Both the position numbers and the translations under genes were made by a program. The notes beneath the pieces were generated by a model, which saw only the letters and a program-made list of their open reading frames with translations, ran no database searches and had not been told where the DNA came from. A stretch of 40,871 nucleotides of DNA from assembly GCA_964503965.1 (NCBI GenBank), contig CAZDCK010000027.1, forward strand, positions 1 to 40,871, written 5' to 3'. Each line of letters starts with the position of its first letter. Position 1 is the first letter of the stretch. Shown here in pieces: positions 23,888-33,600 of the stretch. Origin of the DNA: Eutrophocola sp964503965 (GTDB lineage Bacteria > Pseudomonadota > Gammaproteobacteria > Pseudomonadales > Pseudohongiellaceae).

Positions 23888-24237
23888 AACCTGGGGAATT
23901 GCCTTCAATATTATCGAATGTCCCTGCATTTTTTGTTGCCGTTGATGCTGCTTTTTAACCCCATGTTTATCAAGGAAATTATGCTCAAATTCACGGATAA
24001 CTCAGGTCAGTATTTGCTTGTATACTCAGTGTGGAAGTGACACAATTACACTGTTTTTGCTCAAAGTTTTGACATTGTGAACCGTGAGCGACTATGAAAA
24101 CTGTAACTGGTCATTAATTAGTATTAAGCAGTTAGCGGAAAAGAAGCCATATCCATGGACGCCGTGACCAGGTAAAGTTTACTAATAACCAACTAACAAA
24201 AACTTTATTAATCTCAACCATCAAGGGGAGAAGAGGA
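23888..24237 (+). other. Leader region of the TonB-dependent receptor
   Basis: 350 bases without a gene, A+T-rich, between aroB and the receptor. It holds the candidate promoter at 24069-24098, a roughly 140-base untranslated leader and the ribosome binding site at 24225-24236. I found no clear Fur box, no riboswitch fold and no terminator for aroB. Confidence 0.65.
24069..24098 (+). promoter_or_regulatory. Candidate sigma-70 promoter of the TonB receptor
   Basis: A perfect -35 TTGACA (24069-24074), an 18-base spacer and TATGAA (24093-24098). The start codon is about 140 bases downstream, leaving room for a long regulatory leader. Confidence 0.55.
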
Positions 24238-27200
24238 ATGAAATACAGCCCTTTTTCAACCATTGGCAAGAAGAAACTTGCTTTGTCAGTGGCCGCTTCA
24301 ATTGCTCTGGGTTCAGGCTTCGGTAACGTTGCTCTGGCGCAGGACGATGAGGAAGCTCTCGAGGAAATCACGGTTACCGGTACTCGTATCCGTTCCGATG
24401 ATTTCAGTAACGCACAACCATCCACGGTAGTAGGTTCCGATCTTCTGGAAAACCTGGGTGTGGTCAACATGGGTGACATGATGGCCCAGTTGCCTTCCAA
24501 CGTAGGTAACAACACACCAACAGCCAACGCCGGCGGCAACTTCTTTAACGGTTCCAACATTGCCAACCTGCGTGGTCTCAACCCATTCTTCGGTTCACGT
24601 ACACTGACACTGGTCGACTCTCGTCGTCACGTGCCTACCAACCAGGGTGATGGTGTTGACCTTAACTTCATTCCTTCTGTCCTGATTGACCGGATGGAAG
24701 TGGTCACCGGTGGTGCCTCTGCCTCTTATGGTTCAGGTGCGATTGGTGGTGTAACCAACCTGCTGCTTGACCGTGATCTCGAAGGTGGCAAGGTACAGGT
24801 TGACTACGGTATTACCGGCGAAAACGATGGTGAAGATATTCATATCGGTGTTGCCTGGGGTAGCCGTATCGGCGACAACGGACATTTCGTGATCGGCATC
24901 GAAGCCCAGGACGCTGGCGGTATCGGCAGCTGTATTGAGGCGCGCGACTGGTGTGCTGACAACGTTGCTGTAGTCGATAACCCCAACTGGAATGCCGATG
25001 GCACCGGTGGTCCCCGCTATGTGATCAAGGACAATGTCGGTGCTGATAACCAGCAGGTGAGCACAGCACCTTACTTCCCGATTACCAATACAACCTGTAC
25101 AGATCTTTCCTGTACCTCCTTCCGTTCCTGGGAAACACCCAATGAATTTGGCCAGGGTGGTGAAGGTCGTCCCAACTACCAGTACACCAACATGCGTTCA
25201 CCCGTTGAGCGTCAGGTGGTTTTCGCCGCCTACAACCACCAGATCAATGAGGACATGAGCTTCTTCATTGAAGGTTCCGTGGGTAGCGTGGACACTTACA
25301 CGCCACAGGGTAGCCTGGATACTACCTTCGGCTTTATTGCTGAAGACAACTTCTACCTGAACCAGCTTCGTGACCAGGGTGTAGACCCCTGTCCGCTGAG
25401 TGCTTTTGGCGTGCCCTGCTTCTTCAACAGGAACTACTCGTCCGAAGTTGATACCTTCAATGAGACTACCACTGACCTGGAGCGCTTTTCACTTGGTCTG
25501 AATGGTCGTTTCGGTGACAGTACCTGGACCTGGGATGCTTACTATCAGTTTGGTGAAACAGACCGTACCCAGTTGGTGAACGGTAACATCCAGCTGGAGC
25601 GTTTCGGTTTTGCCCTGGACGCCGTGGATGACGGTACTGGTAGCCCGGTCTGCCGTCTGGTTCGTGATGGCATTCCCGATGGCTTTGTTAAAGACCCAAG
25701 GCTCATAGATGGTTGCCAGCCAATCAATGCATTGGTCCCGGGTCAACTTGATGTAGCTGGTGGCCAGGATTATGCCTGGGGTCGCCTGCTGGAAAACACT
25801 ATAGTTGAACAGGACATGCTGGAAGCAGTTGCCTCCGGTGAAGTCTTTGAAGGCTTTGGTGCCGGTCCAATCAGGGCCGCGGTGGGTATCTCCTGGAGGG
25901 ATGAGTCCATTGCCAACCTGTCCGACCCAAGCCAGCCAGACTATGCCCGTCGTGATTACCTGATCCAGTACGGTGAAACGTTCGGCGGTGATGTCGAAGT
26001 GTTCGAATACTNNNNNNNNNNNNNNNNNNNNNNNNNNNNNNNNNNNNNNNNNNNNNNNNNNNNNNNNNNNNNNNNNNNNNNNNNNNNNNNNNNNNNNNNN
26101 NNNNNNNNNNNTACCTGATCCAGTACGGTGAAACGTTCGGCGGTGATGTCGAAGTGTTCGAATACTTCGTAGAAGCGCAGATCCCTGTCACTGAAACTTT
26201 TGATGTGCAGTTGGCTGCTCGTAACTCCGAGTATGAAAATACGGCCGGTATCGGTACTCCCAACCCGGGCCAGACTTTCGATTATGACTTCACTACCTGG
26301 AAAGTGACTGCCAACTGGCAGACTACTGACTGGTTGAGGCTGCGTGGCTCCATGTCCCGTGACCTGCGTGCTCCTAACTTCCGTGAGCTGTACTACGGTC
26401 AGGACCTGCAGCGCGGTGGACCATTCGGTTTCTGCTCCAACGAATGGACCGGCAACGTCAGCCAGGGATTCTTCACCAATACCGGTGACCCCTGTACTAT
26501 TGAGCTGAGGGGTGGTGCTACTACTGGCCTGGAAGCTGAGAAGTCTGACACCATCACAGCTGGTATCGTCCTGACACCGGAAGCGCTGAACATGCGTTTT
26601 GCTGTTGACTACTTCAACATTGAAATAGAAGATGCTATCACCCCGGCCAATACTGGTCTGGTGCTGGACGGCTGTTTCGAAGGAATCCTGTCTTACTGTC
26701 AGCAGATCACTGGTACGCCGTTTGATGCCAATGACCTGACTCAGGGTTTCCAGACAATTGATGCGGTCACTCCTACAGCTCGTAACTTCCGCGCTTATGA
26801 AGCTTCCGGTTTTGATGTCTCTGCTGACTGGATGGGACAGTTTGACTTCGGTACCATTTCATCTCGTTTGATTGGTACCCGTATGCTTGAGCAGCTGATC
26901 CAGCCGACTGAGAATGATCCATCACTGATCCGGAACATTGCCGGTACTGTAGGCCAGACCAACGGCTTCCTGGCCGACTGGTCATCTGCACCAGGCTGGT
27001 CCGTTCAGTGGATCAATACCTACATCAATGGTCCGTTCACGCTGACTGCATCTGCCCGATTCATCAAGTCTGGTCAGCTGTATGCAGACCGTATCGGTCC
27101 TGAAGATGCTGGTTATTCACCTTCCAACCCGCAGAGTATTGAAACCAACCGTACGCCTAACTATGTCAACTGGAACCTGAATGCGGCTTACAGCTTCACT

Positions 27201-27356
27201 CTGGCTGATATGGAGATGCAGGTATTTGGTAACGTCAACAACCTGTTCGACAAGACGCCCCCGATCCTGGGTACCGGTACTGGTGGTAACGCCAGCCCGG
27301 TCTACTTTGATCCGATTGGTCGTTCTTTCCGCATAGGTCTGCGTGCCGAGTTCTAA
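24238..27356 (+). CDS. TonB-dependent outer-membrane receptor (interrupted by an assembly gap)
   Basis: Outer-membrane beta-barrel importer energised by TonB; the substrate is unknown. It has a signal peptide (about residues 1-33, ending VALAQ), a TonB box EEITVTGTRI just after it, a plug domain with LRGLNPFFGSRTLTLVDSRR and MEVVTGGASASYGSGAIGGV (about 115-180), then a long barrel ending in Phe (RSFRIGLRAEF). The extracellular loops carry several Cys pairs. The frame is broken only by 100 N at 26012-26111. The 55 bases before and after the N-run are identical; joining them gives 2964 bases, exactly 988 codons, with no stop and a sensible strand (VFEYFVEAQIPV) across the junction. It is therefore very probably one intact 987-residue gene, not a pseudogene. 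Codon choice looks strongly biased, suggesting high expression. Confidence 0.93.
25957..26011 (+). repeat. 55-base direct repeat, left copy (assembly overlap)
   Basis: Identical to 26112-26166 over all 55 bases and ending exactly at the N-run. The most economical reading is that this is a shared contig end left unmerged by scaffolding, not a biological repeat. Confidence 0.95.
26012..26111. other. Scaffold gap of 100 N
   Basis: Exactly 100 undetermined bases inside the TonB receptor gene. A round length of 100 is the usual placeholder for a gap of unknown size; with overlapping flanks the true gap is probably negative (-55). Confidence 0.99.
26112..26166 (+). repeat. 55-base direct repeat, right copy (assembly overlap)
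   Basis: Second copy of 25957-26011, beginning exactly where the N-run ends. Reading on from base 26167 after base 26011 keeps the receptor frame. Confidence 0.95.
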
Positions 27357-27382
27357 GCTTCGGTTAGCAGAGTAGTAAACAA

Positions 27383-27416
27383 AAGGCCGCATTCGTAAGA
27401 ATGCGGCCTTTTTTTT
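27383..27416. terminator. Terminator between the TonB receptor and the FG-GAP gene
   Basis: A perfect 12-base stem (27383-27394 with 27399-27410), loop GTAA, then a T-run to 27416. It lies 26 bases after the receptor stop. On the minus strand the stem is also followed by T-rich sequence, so it can serve the convergent gene ending at 27531. Confidence 0.93.
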
Positions 27417-27530
27417 GTGTGATAAGAGTATAAAAAAATAGAAGCGGCTGGTTTGCAGAACAAGTGTCTGAATATGCCTCGTGTTTGTAACCTGTATGGA
27501 CTCAGGTTTTCAGTAGTGGTTTGAAAGAAG

Positions 27531-30380
27531 CTATTTGAAAATGGTCTGCATCTGGTTGGCCTCAATATTCCGAAGCGTTTTTTCTTCGCCAGAAGGCCAC
27601 ACGATTCTGAGTGTATCAACAGATTCATTGGCCCCCAGGCCAAAATAGGCATCAGCAGGGTTGCTGGAAATGTAATTATTGCCGGCATAGACTTCACGCA
27701 TCTGGGTCATTTGTCCTGCTGTGAGATAGATTCTGGCACCGACACTTTCTGAATTACTGTCTTCTCCACCAAGACGAACATGGAGAAAGCTATTGTCATT
27801 GCCGCCGTCATTTCGGTACAGGCTCGGGGCTTGCTGATTATTGGCAATGAACAGGTCCACGTCGCCATCGAGGTCATAATCAAAACAGGCAATGCCACGT
27901 CCCTGCCCACGGTCCTGGAATCCCAGTTCTTCCTCGCCATTACGAAACGTACCATCTCCGTTATTGAGAAAAATGCGCGAGCCATCAGTCAGAAACTGAC
28001 TGTTGTTGTTGAATGCACCGGTGACATAGCCGTTGACGTGGAAAATATCCAAAAAGCCATCATTATCGAGATCGGCAAAACAACTGCCCCAACCCCAACC
28101 GCCTAGTCGTACACCACTGTTATCTGTTACATCAGAAAAATTTCCTTCGCCATCATTCAGGTATAGACGGTTGCCGGTTGCCCCTGTGCTTGCACCGGGA
28201 ACGGCATCCGATGGGATGCTATTGGGATCAAAAATGCTGGAAATGAACCAGTCGATATCGCCGTCGTTATCAAGGTCTCCTACGGCCGCACCCATGCCGT
28301 TGTCATCAGTTACCATATTGTTATCGGTGATAATCGAAAAAGTACCATCCTGGTTGTTCAGGTATATCTGGCTGGTGTTGAAATCCGCAGCTACAAGAAG
28401 ATCAAGCCAGCCATCATTGTTGATATCGGAGAAATGAGGGGTGTAATCGGCCATAAGGCCATCGGGGATTCCCGCCTGGGTACTGACATCGGTAAAGACT
28501 CCGGATCCATCATTGCTAAAAAGGTATTTCTGTTGGGAACTGGTGTTCCAGTGGGCGATATAGACATCCAGATCACCATCCCGGTCATAGTCGGCAAAGG
28601 CGGCACTGTAGGCATTTCGGATATCGGCCAGGCCGGAAGCAGTAGTGACATCTCTGAAGCTACCATCCTGGTTATTCAGCAGTAAAAGTGGGGGAGTACC
28701 GTTGACTCCGCCAAGAAAGAGGTCAGGCCAGCCGTCTCCGTCAATGTCTGCCGCCGTTGCTCCGGTATCCTTGCGCCCATCGAAGGCAACCCCTGCAGCT
28801 TCTGCGATATCCTCGAAGGTACCATCGCCAAGGTTTCGATAAAGCAGGTTGGGTCGATGGCTTCCTCCGGTAACATACATATCCACCCAGCCATCCTGAT
28901 CGAAATCTGCAGCAGCGACGCCGGCACCCTGCAGGATGCGCTCATAACTGGGGTCAGTTTTATCAATATCCGACGCCAGGTAACCATGGACATGGTTGAT
29001 GCCTGCGGCCTGTGTCACGTCAGTAAATTGCCAGGGCAGGAGTACAGAACTGGATGCCAGTTCAAATGATTCGTTGTTGGCACTGTCATGACGAACCACC
29101 TCGACGGTATAGCTTCCTGCATCAAGCTCTGTGCTTAGTATTTCCTCACCATCAATCAGGTCCGATTTATCCATGATGAGACCATCCCGTCCCTTGCCAT
29201 CCCTGAGAATGAGTTCCGCATCGAGTTCTGATCTCAGTGCCAATGTTAGTGCGCTTTGGCTGGATAGGGTGAATGAATAATAGCGTGCTGCCAAACCATC
29301 ATCTGAATACCGGGTCGAGAGGCAGGATGCATCCCAGCTGTCTTCAACAGACAGCGGAAGTGCCAGGAGTTCACGGCACGTATCGTCAATCACCGTGAGT
29401 GAAGCACTGCCGGTGTCGATGGAGCCTTCTGCATCACGGGCCTCGAAGTAAAACCGGTAGTCGCCAGCCTCAAGATTGCGTAATCGCAGGAGCCGTGCAT
29501 TCATGATCCTGATCAGGGGAGCAGAGAGCGCAGGAGTGATGTCGTCAGTGAGCAGGAATCCGGAAGGATACTGAAACACATAACGGCCGCCGGGCATATC
29601 TGCCCAGAAATAGTAGTCTGCTGTGTTACCAATAAATGATGCTGGATACAGGTCCAGCCTGATTTCAGCTGTATCGCCAGCATAGAGTTCAGCTGCAGAC
29701 AGCCCGTTAACACGCACAGCGGCTAGGGCTGGCGGGCTGTCGGGGTCAAGCGGATCAGAACCTATTCTGAACTCTTCAAGATTGCGTAATCCGTCCCTGT
29801 CATTGTCTTCGCGATCCAGAAGGCTGGATTCCAGGAAGGACAGCAAGTCGTTGGTGCTGACAGGGTCGCCAATGATGCTGGTAATCGTATTATCGATATC
29901 ACCAATATCATCACAGGTATTGGGTGCGCTGCCATTGATAATCAGTCCGTTTTCCCGGTTTCCTGAAGTATCCAGGGAAACAGCCTCTACGCGAAAGCGA
30001 TACCGCTGCCTATCCACGCTAAAAAGGATATTGATATCGCAGGTTTCAATGACTTCAATGTCATCTTCTATACACAGCAGGACAGCAGCGGAGTCTGGAT
30101 CATCGGCACGAACGGAGTCTGGCAGCTGGTTGTGGATCGATGGGATATAGCCGTCACGATGAAACAGAAGTATCCGTTTCTTGCTGGTATTACTGAATGT
30201 ATGGAAGGCATCTGCATTGCAGATAGCCTCCAGTTGTAGCAACTCCGACTGGGTAAGGGCAGTCGTGTCTGCAACGCCGACATGAAAGACTGCCACAGCG
30301 AATAATCCAATAACAGGGCTGAGCAGGGTTGACCTACGGATGGGGCCGGATATTTTTTCGCAGCTGGTAAGTAAAGACAT
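27531..30380 (-). CDS. Secreted FG-GAP/VCBS-repeat protein with UnbV/ASPIC domain
   Basis: Large secreted protein of unknown role, 949 residues. A long signal sequence (about 1-37) precedes a roughly 150-residue region I do not recognise, then a thrombospondin type 3-like calcium motif DNDRDGLRNLEEF (about 190-203), an Ig-like stretch, a probable pre-peptidase C-terminal (PPC) domain (about 330-440), seven FG-GAP/VCBS repeats (about 490-850) with calcium loops such as DFDQDGWVD, DIDGDGWPD and DLDNDGFLD, and a C-terminal UnbV/ASPIC domain (about 865-948) with SVGARIYL and LRIVWPSGE. FG-GAP repeats usually build a beta-propeller used for adhesion or binding. No catalytic motif is seen. The ATG lacks a ribosome binding site. 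It is convergent with the TonB receptor. Confidence 0.92.
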   Translation of the reverse strand: MSLLTSCEKISGPIRRSTLLSPVIGLFAVAVFHVGVADTTALTQSELLQLEAICNADAFHTFSNTSKKRILLFHRDGYIPSIHNQLPDSVRADDPDSAAVLLCIEDDIEVIETCDINILFSVDRQRYRFRVEAVSLDTSGNRENGLIINGSAPNTCDDIGDIDNTITSIIGDPVSTNDLLSFLESSLLDREDNDRDGLRNLEEFRIGSDPLDPDSPPALAAVRVNGLSAAELYAGDTAEIRLDLYPASFIGNTADYYFWADMPGGRYVFQYPSGFLLTDDITPALSAPLIRIMNARLLRLRNLEAGDYRFYFEARDAEGSIDTGSASLTVIDDTCRELLALPLSVEDSWDASCLSTRYSDDGLAARYYSFTLSSQSALTLALRSELDAELILRDGKGRDGLIMDKSDLIDGEEILSTELDAGSYTVEVVRHDSANNESFELASSSVLLPWQFTDVTQAAGINHVHGYLASDIDKTDPSYERILQGAGVAAADFDQDGWVDMYVTGGSHRPNLLYRNLGDGTFEDIAEAAGVAFDGRKDTGATAADIDGDGWPDLFLGGVNGTPPLLLLNNQDGSFRDVTTASGLADIRNAYSAAFADYDRDGDLDVYIAHWNTSSQQKYLFSNDGSGVFTDVSTQAGIPDGLMADYTPHFSDINNDGWLDLLVAADFNTSQIYLNNQDGTFSIITDNNMVTDDNGMGAAVGDLDNDGDIDWFISSIFDPNSIPSDAVPGASTGATGNRLYLNDGEGNFSDVTDNSGVRLGGWGWGSCFADLDNDGFLDIFHVNGYVTGAFNNNSQFLTDGSRIFLNNGDGTFRNGEEELGFQDRGQGRGIACFDYDLDGDVDLFIANNQQAPSLYRNDGGNDNSFLHVRLGGEDSNSESVGARIYLTAGQMTQMREVYAGNNYISSNPADAYFGLGANESVDTLRIVWPSGEEKTLRNIEANQMQTIFK

Positions 30381-30545
30381 GAAGGGGATTCGCAGGCCAC
30401 TCTAATTATTATGCAGTTATAGTAGTCGTAAAATACATGCCTTGGCTATGGGAAGTTGTGCAGTACCCGCAATGTGCGTGGTTGTGGGACAAAACAGGGG
30501 GGCTGACGGGCACGATACCGGGAAATCTTGCGGCAGTCCTCGTGA

Positions 30546-30575
30546 TTGCTCGCGCCCCGGGATTTGTTGTACAAT
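30546..30575 (+). promoter_or_regulatory. Candidate sigma-70 promoter of gltB
   Basis: TTGCTC (30546-30551), an 18-base spacer and TACAAT (30570-30575) lie about 80 bases before the gltB start. The 273-base gap (30381-30653) must also hold the promoter of the divergent FG-GAP gene, which I cannot place. Confidence 0.5.
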
Positions 30576-30653
30576 GGCCGGCTCCTTCGCGACAAATTCA
30601 AGGTAGTCTTTCTTCCTTAGTTCGCTCCCTAAGCTATTGATTTGAGAAGAATT

Positions 30654-33600
30654 ATGAGAACGGGTCTGTATCATCCAGATGAGTTCAGAGATAACTGCGG
30701 CTTCGGGCTAGTGGCCCATATTGAGGGCAAGCCCAGTCATGATCTGCTGGAAACTGCAATCAAATCCCTTGGATGTATGACGCACCGGGGCGGTATAGCC
30801 GCCGATGGTGTCACCGGAGACGGCTGTGGCCTGCTGATGCAGTTGCCGGACAGTTTCCTGCGGAAAACTGCGCGCGAGCTTTTCGATGCCGAGCTGTCCA
30901 ACAGCTATGGTGTGGGCATGATTTTCCTCAGCCAGGATGAGGAAAAGGCTGGCACTGCCAGGCAAGTCCTTGAAGAAGAGGTCAGTGCCCAGGGGCTCAG
31001 CTGCCTTGGGTGGAGAATAGTGCCCTACGATGATTCAGTGCTCGGACGTATGGCGAAAGCCAATATGCCTGATATTGAGCAGGTTTTTGTTGATGCACCA
31101 GGAATATCCAAGCAGGACCTGACCGTCAAGCTGTTTATCGCCCGCCGCAAGACTGAAATCCGTCTTCAGAATGATGAGGATTTCTACATCTGCAGCCTGT
31201 CCAATTCCGTCATTTCCTACAAGGGACTGATGATGCCGGTGGATCTGCCCAACTTCTACAAGGATCTCAAGGATTCGCGAATAGAAGTGGCGATGTGTAC
31301 CTTCCATCAGCGTTTTTCCACCAATACTTTGCCTAAATGGCCGCTTGCCCAGCCATTCAGGATGCTGGCCCACAATGGTGAAATAAATACCATTCGTGGC
31401 AACCGTAACTGGGCTGTCGCCCGGACGAAAAAGCTGCGATCGAAAGCAATTCCGAACATTGAGGAGATCGCACCCGTAGTCAACTTTACCGGCTCTGACT
31501 CGTCATCCATGGATAATATGCTGGAGCTGCTCACCACCAGTGGCATGGATCTTTACCAGGCCATTCGTCTCATCATGCCGCCTACCTGGGCGAACATGGA
31601 GAACATGGACGCGGATGAACGCAGCTTCTATATCTATAACTCCATGCACATGGAACCGTGGGATGGTCCGGCGGGTGTTGTACTCACCGATGGCCGTTTT
31701 GCGGCTTGTGTACTGGACAGCAATGGCCTGCGACCTTCGCGCTGGGTCATGACCAAGAATGGCTATATCACTGCGGCGTCTGAAATCGGTGTCAATGATT
31801 ACGATCCGGAAGACGTAATAGCCAAGGGGCGTGTAGGGCCAGGCCAGATACTTGTGGTGGATACCGAAGAAGGCAAGATCATGCATTCGGAGGATGTGGC
31901 GAAGTACCTGAAGGTGCGTGAGCCCTATGCCAAGTGGGTGCGTGAAAAAACCAGTTATCTTGAAGCCAAGCTCTCGGAAGATACTGCGGACATGATGCCG
32001 CTGTCGGAAGAGGAAGGCGAACAGCATATGAAAATGTTCCAGGTCACTTTCGAGGAAACTGACCAGGTATTCCGGCCTCTTGCCGAAAAAGGGGCTGAGG
32101 GTACAGGATCAATGGGTGATGACACGCCAATTGCCGTGTTGTCCCGCCAGGTAAGGCCGCTTTACGATTATTTCAGGCAGCAGTTTGCCCAGGTCACCAA
32201 CCCTCCCATTGATTCCCTGCGTGAAACGATTGTCATGTCTCTGGAAACCAGGCTTGGCAGGGAGCTGAATGTATTTGAGGAAACCAGTGAGCATGCTGAC
32301 AGGATAGTACTGCACTCTCCCATACTTTCTCCACGCAAGTTCTATACGCTTAAGAATATAGATCGACCGGGGTTTGATGGTGTAGTCATCAGCCTGGCCT
32401 ATGATCCGGCCATTGGCCTGGAGCAGGCAATTTGCCAGGTGACCGATGCTGCCGTGAAACATGTAGAGGAAGGCAAGACCCTGCTGTTTCTTTCAGAGCG
32501 TTTGCCCGAAAAGGGCCAGCTGGTCATTAATGCGCTCCTGGCGACAGCCGCTGTGCATCATGTGCTCAGTATCAAGGGGCTGCGTTGTGATACCAACCTG
32601 ATTGTTGAAACCGGGTCGGCTCGTGATGCCCACCAGATAGCCTGCCTGATTGGATATGGAGCTACTGCGGTTTATCCCTATCTCAGTTATGACGTTATTG
32701 ATCGCATGATCAACAGGAACATGCTGAGAATGGGCAGACTGGAAGCTCACAAGAACTACCGGAAAGGCATCAACAAGGGCTTGCTGAAAATCATGTCTAA
32801 AATGGGCATCAGCACCATAGCATCCTACCGTGGAGCCCAGCTGTTCCAGATTATCGGTCTGGATAAAGAAGTGCAGAAATTATGTTTCCCGGATACAGAC
32901 AGTCGTATCGGTGGTGCCAACTTTACCCACTTGCAGAATGACATGGAAACCCTTGCCCGTGATGCGTGGCTGCCTCGCAAGAAACTGCAGCAGGGTGGCT
33001 TGCTGAAATTCATCCATGGTGGTGAATATCATATGATCAATCCGGATGTGGTTAGCACATTCCAGGATGCCGTGCAGACCGGTGATTATGAAAAATACAG
33101 GACGTTTGCGCAGCTGGTTGATAATCGTCCGCTGTCGACAATTCGCGACATGTTTACCCTGCGTGATGATGTTGAGGCCATTGATGTTGACCAGGTAGAG
33201 CCGGCCGAGGACATCCTCAAGCGCTTTGATTCAGCGGGTATGTCTTTGGGGGCACTCTCTCCGGAAGCCCACGAGGCTCTGGCCCAGGCCATGAACAGGC
33301 TTGGTGGCCGTTCAAACTCCGGTGAAGGTGGAGAAGATCCGGCCCGCTTTGGTACCGATAAAGTCAGTAAGATCAAGCAGATTGCGTCAGGACGTTTTGG
33401 TGTCACCCCCCATTATCTGGTTAATGCAGAAGTTCTGCAGATCAAGATTGCCCAGGGAGCCAAGCCCGGAGAAGGTGGACAGTTACCCGGTGGCAAGGTC
33501 AATGAGCTGATTGCCCGGTTACGCTATTCCGTGCCTGGTGTCACACTTATTTCGCCTCCACCTCATCATGATATCTATTCCATTGAGGACCTGGCCCAGC

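Noticed and set aside
25957..26166. A biological direct repeat, such as a target-site duplication or insertion
   Set aside because: The copies abut a placeholder N-run exactly and the gene reads through once one copy is removed; an assembly overlap is simpler.
26154..27356. A separate 400-residue receptor gene starting after the N-run
   Set aside because: It has no ribosome binding site or signal peptide. It is the second half of the receptor, put out of frame by the artificial gap.
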